In this document: in pieces, positions 16,100 through 23,541 of the stretch
How the letters are laid out: every line of letters starts with the position of its first letter
Position numbering within the stretch: the stretch's first letter is position 1
Source: Arenimonas soli
GTDB taxonomy: Bacteria; Pseudomonadota; Gammaproteobacteria; Xanthomonadales; Xanthomonadaceae
NCBI RefSeq assembly: GCF_014643775.1
Contig: NZ_BMKC01000004.1
Location: 1-64,000 of the forward strand
Length of the DNA: 64,000 nucleotides
Direction: 5' to 3'
Program-made: the position numbers and the translations under genes
Notes under the pieces: generated by a model
Told to the model about the DNA's origin: nothing
What the model saw: the letters and a program-made list of their open reading frames with translations, nothing else
The model's database searches: none

Positions 16100-16531
16100 A
16101 TGAACAAGTCTTCCCGCTCGCGCGGTTTCACGCTGCTTGAGGTGATGGTGGTGGTGGTGATCCTGGGCATCCTGGCCATGGCGGTCGTGCCGCGCATCAT
16201 CAGCCGCCCGGACGAAGCGCGCGTGGCCGCGGCGCGCCAGGACGTCGCCGCGGTGATGCAGGCGCTCAAGCTCTACCGCCTGGACAACCATCGTTACCCG
16301 ACCACCGAACAGGGCCTGCAAGCGCTGGTTTCCGCCCCGACCACCGCACCGCTGCCGCCGAACTGGAACAGCCCCGGCTACCTGGACCGGCTGCCCAGGG
16401 ACCCTTGGGGCAAGCCGCTGCTTTACCTCAGCCCGGGCCAGAACGCCGAAGTCGACGTCTTCAGCCTCGGTGCCGACGGCCAGCCGGGCGGCGAAGGCCA
16501 CGATGCCGACATCGGCTCCTGGCAGCTGTAG
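16100..16531 (+). CDS. gspG: Type II secretion major pseudopilin GspG
   Basis: The 143-residue major pseudopilin. A short basic leader ends at the prepilin peptidase site RG/FTLLEVMVVVVILGILA, with Glu at position +5 of the mature protein. The C-terminal globular part has the GspG features: YRLDNHRYPTTEQGLQAL, the WGKPLLYLSPG stretch and the calcium-loop region DGQPGGEGHDADIGSW. The start is the ATG at 16100, one codon before the basic leader. It opens the rightward operon behind site C. Confidence 0.97.
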   Translation: MNKSSRSRGFTLLEVMVVVVILGILAMAVVPRIISRPDEARVAAARQDVAAVMQALKLYRLDNHRYPTTEQGLQALVSAPTTAPLPPNWNSPGYLDRLPRDPWGKPLLYLSPGQNAEVDVFSLGADGQPGGEGHDADIGSWQL

Positions 16532-16543
16532 CAGGGCTGCCCG

Positions 16544-17065
16544 ATGCCACGGCCGAACAACACGCCGGCATGCCGCGGCTTCACCTTGCTCGAGGTGCTG
16601 GTCGTGCTGATGATCATGGGCCTGCTGGTGGGCCTGGTAAGCGCGGTGGCGCTGCCCGACGACCGTGCACGGCTCGGCCTCGAAAGTGAACGCCTGGCCC
16701 GCCTGCTGGCCCTGGCCCGGGAGGAGGCACGCTTCAGCGGCCGCGCCGTGGCCTGGACCGCCGAACCTCCCGGCTACCGCTTCTGGCAGCACGACCGGGA
16801 AGACGGATGGAGTGAAATCCGCGGGCGCGACCTGCTGCTGCCGCGAACCCTGCCCAGGGACATGGACCTGCTTGGCCTGCGCGTCGAAAACAGTCCGGTC
16901 ACCGGCCCGCTGCGCCTGGAGTTCAGCAGCGACGGCGCGGCGTCGGCATTCACGCTTGAACTTGGCCTGGGCAAGGCCCGCGCCACCATCACCGGCTCGC
17001 CGGTGGGCCAGATCGCCGTCATTGGCGACGAGGGAGGGCAAGGTGCCATCCCGGCCGCGCACTGA
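16544..17065 (+). CDS. gspH: Type II secretion minor pseudopilin GspH
   Basis: A 173-residue minor pseudopilin with a 12-residue leader cleaved at RG/FTLLEVLVVLMIMGLLVG. A GspH-type beta-rich domain follows, with LESERLARLLALAREEARFSGR directly after the helix. It sits 12 bases after gspG and its end overlaps the gspI start by 23 bases. Confidence 0.93.
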   Translation: MPRPNNTPACRGFTLLEVLVVLMIMGLLVGLVSAVALPDDRARLGLESERLARLLALAREEARFSGRAVAWTAEPPGYRFWQHDREDGWSEIRGRDLLLPRTLPRDMDLLGLRVENSPVTGPLRLEFSSDGAASAFTLELGLGKARATITGSPVGQIAVIGDEGGQGAIPAAH

Positions 17066-17450
17066 GCGACGACACGAGCCCACGGGCTTCACCCTGCTTG
17101 AAGTCCTGGTGGCCGTGGCGATCATCTCCATCGCACTGCTTGCAGCGCTGCGCGCCGCGGGCATCGCCACGACCAGCCTGCAGGAACTGCGCGGCCGCCA
17201 GCTTGCCGTCTGGGTGGCGGACAACCGCCTGGCCGAACACCGCGCGCGCGGCGCCTGGCTGCCGCTTGGCACCACGCAAGGCCAGGAAGAACAGGGGGGC
17301 ATCGGTTTCGCCTGGCGCGAGGAAGTCGCCAGCACGCCCAATCCGGCCTTCCGCCGCGTCGAAATCTTCGTGCATGCCAGCCAGTCACCCGAACACCGCC
17401 TGGCCCACGTCACCGGCTTCGTCGTCAACGCACCGGGGCCCTCGCCATGA
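17043..17450 (+). CDS. gspI: Type II secretion minor pseudopilin GspI
   Basis: A 135-residue minor pseudopilin with the cleavage site TG/FTLLEVLVAVAIISIALLAAL and the typical GspI continuation (TTSLQELRGRQLAVWVADNRLAE). The only sensible start is the GTG at 17043, which lies inside the last codons of gspH and gives a basic leader VPSRPRTERRHEPTG. There is no in-frame ATG upstream of the pilin helix in a reasonable place. The stop overlaps gspJ by 4 bases. Confidence 0.9.
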   Translation: MPSRPRTERRHEPTGFTLLEVLVAVAIISIALLAALRAAGIATTSLQELRGRQLAVWVADNRLAEHRARGAWLPLGTTQGQEEQGGIGFAWREEVASTPNPAFRRVEIFVHASQSPEHRLAHVTGFVVNAPGPSP

Positions 17451-18031
17451 ACCGGCACCGCGGCTTCACGCTGGTCGAGCTGCTGGTCGCGCTGCTCATC
17501 CTTTCACTGTTGGCGCTGATGTCCTGGCGCGGCCTGGGCGCCGTGCTTGATACCCGCGAACACGTGCTGGCGGAAACGCGCAAGTGGCAGGCCGTGTCCG
17601 CGTTCTGCAGCCGCTTCGAGCGTGACCTGGCCATGGCGTCGCCGCGACCGGTGCGGTCGGCCGGCGGCGAATCACCGGCCTGGGTCGGCCGTGCACCCGG
17701 CCAGGCCGCGCCACGGCTGGAACTGAGTCGCTTCGCGTCGCCGGAAGGCATGGATTCGCCGCGACGCATCGCCTACCAGTTGAACGACAGCCGGCAAATC
17801 GAACTCTGGCTCTGGTCGGGCCTGGACGCGACGCCGGGAGAACGACCCGCGCGCTACCCGGTGCTCGACGACGTCGAGACGCTGGAACTGGACTACCTGG
17901 ACCAGAACCTGACCTGGGTATCGACATGGCCGGCTTCGCCGGAGTCGCCGGCGATGCCGCGCGCGGTGCGCCTGCAGCTGGTGCTTGGCTCCGGCGAACG
18001 CATCCTCCGCCTGTTCGCGGTGGACGCATGA
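17447..18031 (+). CDS. gspJ: Type II secretion minor pseudopilin GspJ
   Basis: A 194-residue minor pseudopilin with the leader MNRHRG and the helix FTLVELLVALLILSLLALMSWRG. The GspJ domain (about 40-190) includes FCSRFERDLAMA and a C-terminal AVRLQLVLGSGERILRLF strand. It is coupled by 4-base overlaps to both gspI and gspK. GspH-I-J-K are thought to form the tip complex of the pseudopilus. Confidence 0.93.
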   Translation: MNRHRGFTLVELLVALLILSLLALMSWRGLGAVLDTREHVLAETRKWQAVSAFCSRFERDLAMASPRPVRSAGGESPAWVGRAPGQAAPRLELSRFASPEGMDSPRRIAYQLNDSRQIELWLWSGLDATPGERPARYPVLDDVETLELDYLDQNLTWVSTWPASPESPAMPRAVRLQLVLGSGERILRLFAVDA

Positions 18032-18936
18032 ATTCCCGGCCCAAGGGCGCCGCGATCGTGATGGCCATGGCCGTGGTGGCCCTGGCGGCGCTGGCGGCGA
18101 CCGCACTGCTGCTTTCGCAAAGCATCTGGACGCGGGGGGTCGAGCTAAACACCCGCCACGGCCAGGCCCAGCATGTCCTTGAGGCTGGCCTGGACTGGTC
18201 GCGCGCGCTGCTGCACGACGACCTGCGCGCCAGCCAGGTCGACCATGCCGGCGAACCCTGGGCGATGCAGATGCCGCCGATCCCGGTGGAAGGCGGCCAG
18301 CTGGCCGGCGCCATCGAAGACCAGCAGGCACGCTTGAACCTCAACAACCTCGTCAGCAACGGCAAGGTGGACGCCGAACAGCTGGCCGTCGTGCAGCGAT
18401 TGCTGGTTTCGCTGGACCTGCCCGGTTCACTGGCCACCAGCCTGGGCGACTGGCTGGACGCCGACGGCATCGCCCAGGGCGGCGCGGAAGATGCCTACTA
18501 CCTGGGCCTGGAATCGCCCTATCTCGCCGCCAACCGGCCGCTTGCCGACCTGGACGAACTGGCCCGCGTGCGCGGCTTCGACCCCGCGGTCCGCGCGCGG
18601 CTGCGCCCCTTCGTCACCGCCCTGCCCCGCAGCACGCCGGTCAACGTCAACACGGCCAGCCCGGAAGTGCTGGCGGCGCTGCTGCCCGGCCTCGACCTGG
18701 AGGCCGCCCGGGCCCTGGTTGTTTCCCGCGAACGGACGATCTTCCTTGACCGCACCGGCTTCCTCGCCCGGCTGCCGGAGGGCGTGCGCCTGGCCCCTGA
18801 ACGGATATCGGTGAACAGCGACTATTTCCTCGTCAGCCTTTCGGTCGAACTGCACGGCGCGCAGGCACGGGGCAGTGCCCTGCTGGTGCGCGACAGCGCC
18901 GGCTGGCCCGGCGTGGCATGGAGGAAGTTCCCGTGA
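18028..18936 (+). CDS. gspK: Type II secretion minor pseudopilin GspK
   Basis: A 302-residue protein, the largest minor pseudopilin. The leader MNSRPKG precedes the helix AAIVMAMAVVALAALAATALL; as is usual for GspK, there is no Glu at +5. Conserved features are EDQQARLNLNNLV, DWLDADG, a disulfide-poor alpha domain and the helix-hairpin-helix-like VNVNTASPEVLAALLPGLD. It overlaps gspJ by 4 bases and gspL by GTGA. Confidence 0.93.
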   Translation: MNSRPKGAAIVMAMAVVALAALAATALLLSQSIWTRGVELNTRHGQAQHVLEAGLDWSRALLHDDLRASQVDHAGEPWAMQMPPIPVEGGQLAGAIEDQQARLNLNNLVSNGKVDAEQLAVVQRLLVSLDLPGSLATSLGDWLDADGIAQGGAEDAYYLGLESPYLAANRPLADLDELARVRGFDPAVRARLRPFVTALPRSTPVNVNTASPEVLAALLPGLDLEAARALVVSRERTIFLDRTGFLARLPEGVRLAPERISVNSDYFLVSLSVELHGAQARGSALLVRDSAGWPGVAWRKFP

Positions 18937-20147
18937 GCCTGCTTCGCCTGTACTGCTCGCTGCCCGACCCGCCACCGGCCTGCCGCTGGGCGCTGGTGAA
19001 CGAGGGCCGCGAGACGGTGGTCGGCGAAGGCGACCTGGGCACGCTGCCGCGCCACGCCCGGCGCGTGCAGGTCGTGCTGCCGGCCTCGCAGGTGGTCTTC
19101 CTGCGCGTGAAGCTGCCGCCTTCAAGACGCCGGCCGTCTGGCCAGGCCCTGGCTTTCGCGGCCGAGGAGCAGACGGCCGGCGATCCTGCCCTGAACCAGG
19201 TGCGCTGGCTGGGCCAGGCCGGGGGTGACGACATCCTGGCGGTGTTCGACCAGGACGGCTTCGATGCCTGGAGCCGCGCGCTCGCGGCGGCCGGCGTTCG
19301 CGGCGTCGAGTGGCAGGCGGAAACGCTGCTGCTGCCCTGGCTGCCGGGCAGCTGGCAGATGCGCTGGAACGGCACCGAAGGTTACGTGCGCACGGGCGAA
19401 TTCGAAGGCGTGGCAACCGACTGCGGCGACGCCACGACGCCGCCGGTTTCACTGCGCCTGCTGCTGGCGCAGGCACGCGCGGCCGGAACCGCGCCGGCGC
19501 GGATCGTGCTGCACCCGACGGCCATCGAGGCGGCGCCGGACGCCGCCGCCTGGTCGCAGTTGCTTGGCCTGGCCGTCGAGATCGAAGCCACCGGCGACGG
19601 CGGCGACTGGACCCTGGCGCCGCTGCTTGCCGGCGTGCCCCTGGTGGTCCAGGAACGTGGCTGGCGCGGGCTGTCGGACCTGGCGCCGCGGCTGCGCACC
19701 GCGGCCTGGGTGCTCGCCGTCGCCCTGGCCTTGCACGCCACGTTGCTGGTCGGTGAATGGGCATCGCTGGCAAGCCAGCGGCACAGCCTGCAGGCGCAGA
19801 TGGAGCAGCGCTTTCGCAGCGCGTTCCCCGAGGCCGTGGCCGTCGCCAATGCGCCGCTGCAAATGCGCCGGCAGCTGGCGCAGGCCCGCCACGCCGCCGG
19901 CCAGGTCGACCCGGGAGATTTCCCGGCGCTGCTCGCCCATTTCGGCGACGCCAGCCGCGACCTCCCCGCGGGCAGCCTGCGCGCGCTTTCCTACCAATCT
20001 TCCGGCCTGGTCGCGGAGGTGGTGGGCGTGGATGCCGCCGGCCTGCAGCAGGTCGCGACGCGGCTGGTGCAGGCGGGCCTGCAGGTTGAAACGCAGCCGC
20101 CGGCAACGCCGGGGGGGGCGGCGCGCTTCACGGTGCAGGCGCCATGA
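18933..20147 (+). CDS. gspL: Type II secretion inner-membrane protein GspL
   Basis: A 404-residue bitopic protein: an actin-like cytoplasmic domain (about 1-250) with RVQVVLPASQVVFLRVKLPPS, a membrane helix near 255-280 (WVLAVALALHATLLVGEWASL), and a ferredoxin-like periplasmic end. I chose the GTG start that overlaps the gspK TGA, because all neighbours are coupled this way. An ATG 15 bases upstream in frame is a possible alternative. GspL recruits the GspE ATPase to the membrane. Confidence 0.9.
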   Translation: MSLLRLYCSLPDPPPACRWALVNEGRETVVGEGDLGTLPRHARRVQVVLPASQVVFLRVKLPPSRRRPSGQALAFAAEEQTAGDPALNQVRWLGQAGGDDILAVFDQDGFDAWSRALAAAGVRGVEWQAETLLLPWLPGSWQMRWNGTEGYVRTGEFEGVATDCGDATTPPVSLRLLLAQARAAGTAPARIVLHPTAIEAAPDAAAWSQLLGLAVEIEATGDGGDWTLAPLLAGVPLVVQERGWRGLSDLAPRLRTAAWVLAVALALHATLLVGEWASLASQRHSLQAQMEQRFRSAFPEAVAVANAPLQMRRQLAQARHAAGQVDPGDFPALLAHFGDASRDLPAGSLRALSYQSSGLVAEVVGVDAAGLQQVATRLVQAGLQVETQPPATPGGAARFTVQAP

Positions 20148-20635
20148 CCAGCCAGCTGCGCCAGCGCTGGCAGTCGCGCCCGACGCGCGAACGGCGGGCC
20201 GTGCTTGTCGGGCTGGGCCTGCTGGGAGCCGCCGCCTGCCTGGCCCTGGTGGTGGCGGCGCTGCAGGCGCGCGAGCCACTGCAGCGCGATGTCCAGGCCC
20301 TGCGTGCCAGCGCAGCCACGATGGACCAGCAGGCCCGCGAACTCGAGCGCCTGCGTCGCCTGCCCGCTGCGCCGCCTTCCGACGAACCCCTGCGCGCACG
20401 CGTGCAGGCCGCGCTGGACGCGAACCTGCCGCCGGCAGCAGCTACCCGCCTGGAATCGCCCGACCCGGGCCAGGTCGTGGTGGTGTTCGAAACCGTGGCC
20501 TTCGCAGCCTGGCTTCGCTGGACCGAAGACCTGGCGATCCGACAGGTGCGCCTGGAGTCGTGCCGCATCGACGCCCTGCCGGCGCCCGGCCAGGTCAGCG
20601 TCACCGCCACCCTGGTGCCATCGGGGCCGCCATGA
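20144..20635 (+). CDS. gspM: Type II secretion protein GspM
   Basis: A 163-residue protein with a basic cytoplasmic end (QRWQSRPTRERR), one membrane helix (AVLVGLGLLGAAACLALVVAAL) and a periplasmic helix followed by a ferredoxin-like domain with VVVFETVAFAAWLRWTEDL. It partners GspL. 4-base overlaps couple it to gspL and gspN. Confidence 0.9.
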   Translation: MTSQLRQRWQSRPTRERRAVLVGLGLLGAAACLALVVAALQAREPLQRDVQALRASAATMDQQARELERLRRLPAAPPSDEPLRARVQAALDANLPPAAATRLESPDPGQVVVVFETVAFAAWLRWTEDLAIRQVRLESCRIDALPAPGQVSVTATLVPSGPP

Positions 20636-21375
20636 AGCCCTGGGCCTGGCTGGCGGCGGGCACCTTCCTGTATGTGGTTTCGCTGATTGTTTTCGCGCCG
20701 GCGCAACTACTCGATGCGAAGCTCGACCAAGCCAGCAAGGGCCACCTGCGCCTGGTCTCGCCCGAAGGCACGCTGTGGTCGGGACGGGGCCGGGCCGAAC
20801 TGCGCGACCAGGCCGGCAATCGCCGCTGGGCGGCACCGCTGGCCTGGCGATTGCGCCCGTCAGCGCTGCTGGCCGGGCGAATGGACTTCGAGCTGGCCAC
20901 CGATCCGCCGGCCTCGCTGTCGGCGATGTCGCTTTCGCGCTCGCGCATCGCGCTTTCCGGCGTGGACATCCGTTTGCCGGCCGCCACGCTGGCCGCCGGC
21001 ATCCCGGACATGGCCGCCTGGGGCGTCGCCGGCGAGATCCGGCTGGTCGCGGACAGTCTGGCGTTCGGACCTGGGCTGGCAGCCGGCAGCGCGACCGTGC
21101 ACTGGCAGGCGGCGGGCTCGTCACTGTCGCCGGTGTCACCGCTGGGCGACTACGCGCTGGACGTGCAGGGCCTGGACGGGGGCTGGCGGGGCAGCCTGCG
21201 CACCACCGCCGGCCCGCTGCAGATCAGCGGCCAGGGCGCCTGGCAGCCCGGCGCCCATCCACGGTTTGAAGCAACCGCCGTGGTGCCAGCGGCGCGGCGC
21301 GCAGAGCTTGCCCCGTTCCTGCGTTTGCTTGCCGTGGAACGAAGCGACGGCCGCTTCGAGTGGCAATTGCGGTGA
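20632..21375 (+). CDS. gspN: Type II secretion protein GspN
   Basis: A 247-residue protein with an N-terminal signal anchor (WLAAGTFLYVVSLIVFAPAQLL) and a periplasmic domain with the GspN pattern (LVSPEGTLWSGRGRAELRDQAG, RRWAAPLAWRLRPSALLAG, GAWQPGAHPRFEATA). The start is the ATG overlapping the gspM stop; the frame is open much further upstream but that part is antisense to nothing and overlaps gspL and gspM. It is the last gene of the operon. No prepilin peptidase gene (gspO) is present here. Confidence 0.88.
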   Translation: MKPWAWLAAGTFLYVVSLIVFAPAQLLDAKLDQASKGHLRLVSPEGTLWSGRGRAELRDQAGNRRWAAPLAWRLRPSALLAGRMDFELATDPPASLSAMSLSRSRIALSGVDIRLPAATLAAGIPDMAAWGVAGEIRLVADSLAFGPGLAAGSATVHWQAAGSSLSPVSPLGDYALDVQGLDGGWRGSLRTTAGPLQISGQGAWQPGAHPRFEATAVVPAARRAELAPFLRLLAVERSDGRFEWQLR

Positions 21376-21393
21376 ACCTGCAAGGCGCCTGTG

Positions 21394-21409
21394 TGTGGCA
21401 CAGCGAACA
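21394..21409 (+). promoter_or_regulatory. Degenerate Crp-like operator upstream of the second Crp-like gene (site E)
   Basis: TGTGGCAC/AGCGAACA keeps one good half-site (AGCGAACA, as in site C) and the outer TGTG of the other half. At the class II distance, the hexamer CAAACT (21431-21436) matches TATAAT at only three positions. The gene starts 91 bases downstream. It is a weaker candidate than sites A to C. Confidence 0.35.
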
Positions 21410-21499
21410 GAGCGCCTGCGACGCCTGCAACAAACTGCGCGCACTGCCTGGCCGCGCGTGATTCCCGCGCCACGCCCCCCGGTCCACCAGGAGCACGCC

Positions 21500-22204
21500 T
21501 TGTCTGGGTCCACGCCCGATCCCCTTGCGAACTCGCTTGTCGCGGCGCTGCCGCGCGGCGAGCAGCGCAGGTTGCTGGCCGCCTGCGAACCGGCGGAACT
21601 GGCCTTCGGCGTGACCCTTTTCCGGCCCGGCGAAGCCCTGCGTGATGCGTTCTTCCCGCTCACGGCCTGCGTCTCCCTGGCCGCCTCGGTCGGCGGACAC
21701 CCGCCGCTGGACATGGTGCTGGTGGGCAGCGAAGGCATGCTGGGACTGAGCCTGGCGCTGGGCAACGGCCATGACGTGCCGATGCTGGGCATCGTGAAGT
21801 GTCCGGGCAGCGCCCTGCGCTTGCCCGCCGCCTGGCTGCGGCAGGAACTTCCGAACCACCCCGGACTCTTGCGCGCGATGCATCGCCAGCTGTTCGACCT
21901 GCTGACCCAACTGGCGCGCACTGCGGCCTGCACCAGTTTCCACGAAGTCCAGGCGCGGCTGGCGCGCTGGCTGCTGATGACCCACGACCGGGCCCATGCC
22001 GACCACTTCCACCTCACCCACGAACTGCTGGCCGACATGCTGGGCGTGCAGCGAAGCGCGGTGACCATCGCCGCCGGCGTGATGCAGAAGGCCGGCGTCA
22101 TTAGCTATTCGCGCGGCGAAATCCAGGTCCTGGACCGCACCGGCCTGGAGGCGATGTCCTGCGAGTGCTACCGCGCGTCGCTGTCGCCCGCGCCGCGGCT
22201 ATAG
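21500..22204 (+). CDS. Crp/Fnr-family transcriptional regulator (paralogue 2, TTG start)
   Basis: A 234-residue paralogue of the regulator at 6524. The N-terminal beta roll includes LAFGVTLFRPGEALRDAFFPL and VLVGSEGMLGLSLALG. The C-terminal winged helix has LTHELLADMLGVQRSAVTIAAGVMQ, and the same late LEAMSCECYRA signature is present. There is no ATG in frame near the N-terminus. A TTG at 21500 with an AGGAG ribosome site (21489-21493, 6-base spacing) is the best start. It follows gspN by 124 bases with site E between. The ligand is unknown. Confidence 0.88.
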   Translation: MSGSTPDPLANSLVAALPRGEQRRLLAACEPAELAFGVTLFRPGEALRDAFFPLTACVSLAASVGGHPPLDMVLVGSEGMLGLSLALGNGHDVPMLGIVKCPGSALRLPAAWLRQELPNHPGLLRAMHRQLFDLLTQLARTAACTSFHEVQARLARWLLMTHDRAHADHFHLTHELLADMLGVQRSAVTIAAGVMQKAGVISYSRGEIQVLDRTGLEAMSCECYRASLSPAPRL

Positions 22205-22208
22205 GCGC

Positions 22209-22628
22209 TTACCAGGACCCGATGTTCGGCATCGACAGCCAGGGCTCGGCCTTCTCCAGCGCGCCGCCCTTTTGCAGCAGTTCGATCGATATCTGGTCGG
22301 GCGAACGCACGAAGGCCATGCGGCCGTCGCGCGGCGGGCGGTTGATCACCACGCCGTGGGCCTGCAGGCGTTCGCAGGCGGCGTAGATGTCGTCCACCTC
22401 GAAGGCCAGGTGGCCGAAGTTGCGGGCCCCGCCATAATCCTCGGCATCGTAGTTCCAGGTCAGTTCGACCTCGGACTCCGGGTTGGCCGGCGCAGCCAGG
22501 TAGACCAGGGTGAAGCGGCCCTCGGGATAGTCGCGGCGGCGGGTTTCCACCAGGCCCAGGGCATCGCGGTAGAAGGCAAGCGAAGCGTCCAGGTCGCGGA
22601 CGCGCACCATGGCGTGCAGGTATTTCAT
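22209..22628 (-). CDS. Glyoxalase I-type VOC-family protein
   Basis: A 139-residue vicinal-oxygen-chelate protein resembling lactoylglutathione lyase: HAMVRVRDLDASLAFYRDALGL with the first metal His, a central ELTWNYD Glu, FGHLAFEVDDIYAACERL with the second His, and a C-terminal IELLQKG Glu. All four expected metal ligands are therefore present. It might detoxify methylglyoxal. The start overlaps the SDR stop by 4 bases. Confidence 0.88.
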   Translation of the reverse strand: MKYLHAMVRVRDLDASLAFYRDALGLVETRRRDYPEGRFTLVYLAAPANPESEVELTWNYDAEDYGGARNFGHLAFEVDDIYAACERLQAHGVVINRPPRDGRMAFVRSPDQISIELLQKGGALEKAEPWLSMPNIGSW

Positions 22629-23473
22629 TGGCGCAGGGCCTCCTCGAGTTCGGGGTCATCCAGGAACAGGTCCGGCAGCAGCGGCTGCGACGGATCGACC
22701 GCGTAGGGGCTGAAATCGGTGACGCCGCTTTCGCGCAGCACGGTTTCGTCGATCAGGAACTGGCCGCTGAAGCGCCAGGAGTCCCGCGACAGCACCGCGT
22801 GTACGGCATCGGCCATGATTTCGGGGGTGCGGCACTTCGCGGGTTCGGTGCCCGGGATCATCTTCAGCGCGTCGGTGGCGATGACCGTGCGCGGCCACAG
22901 CGCGTTGACCGCGACGCCGCGCGGGCCGAACTCGGCGGCCAGGCCCAGGGTGACGAAGCTCATGCCCATCTTGGCCAGGGTGTAGCCCGTGTGTGGGCCC
23001 CACCATTTCGGATCCAGGTTCGGCGGCGGCGCCAGGGTCAGGAGGTGCGGGTTGGCGGAGTCGAGCAGGTGCGGCAGGCAGGCCTGGCTGCACAGGAAGG
23101 TGCCGCGGGCGTTGACCTGCTGCATCAGGTCGAAGCGCTTCATCGGCGTCTGCAGCGCGCCCTGCAGCCAGATCGCGCTGGCGTTGTTGACCAGGATGTC
23201 GATGCCGCCGAAACGTTCAACCGTGGCCGCCACGGCCGCCTTCACCTGCTCCTCTTCGCGGATGTCGCACTGCAGCGCCAGGCCCTGGCCGCCCGCGGCG
23301 TCCACTGCGGCGGCGGCGCTGTGGATGGTGCCCGGCAGCTTGGGATTGGGCACCGCCGATTTGGCGGCGATGGCCACGTTCGCGCCGTCGCGGGCCGCGC
23401 GCAGGGCGATGGCCAGGCCGATGCCCCGGGAGGCGCCGGTGATGAAGAGGGTCTTGCCGCGAAGGTTCGACAT
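22625..23473 (-). CDS. Short-chain dehydrogenase/reductase (HSDL2-like)
   Basis: A 282-residue SDR with the cofactor motif TGASRGIG at the N-terminus, the NNAS motif, and the catalytic YTLAK (Tyr and Lys of YxxxK). NVAIAAKSAVPNPKLPGTI and the C-terminal FLIDETVLRESGVTDFSPY resemble the hydroxysteroid-dehydrogenase-like-2 group, where the extended tail is typical. The substrate is not known. It reads away from the DedA fusion gene with 68 bases between starts. Confidence 0.9.
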   Translation of the reverse strand: MSNLRGKTLFITGASRGIGLAIALRAARDGANVAIAAKSAVPNPKLPGTIHSAAAAVDAAGGQGLALQCDIREEEQVKAAVAATVERFGGIDILVNNASAIWLQGALQTPMKRFDLMQQVNARGTFLCSQACLPHLLDSANPHLLTLAPPPNLDPKWWGPHTGYTLAKMGMSFVTLGLAAEFGPRGVAVNALWPRTVIATDALKMIPGTEPAKCRTPEIMADAVHAVLSRDSWRFSGQFLIDETVLRESGVTDFSPYAVDPSQPLLPDLFLDDPELEEALRQ

Positions 23474-23527
23474 GCATCACTCCTGAACTTTGGTCGCAGT
23501 GTAAACCGGTGGTCCCCGGAGGCAGCC

Positions 23528-23541
23528 TATAATCGCGCCCC
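23528..23541 (+). promoter_or_regulatory. -10 box immediately before the DedA-PAP2 start codon
   Basis: A perfect TATAAT (23528-23533) ends 8 bases before the ATG, so transcription would begin at or within 2 bases of the start codon. No ribosome site is placed correctly (a GGAG lies about 20 bases away), which fits a leaderless mRNA. No -35 box is evident. Confidence 0.45.
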
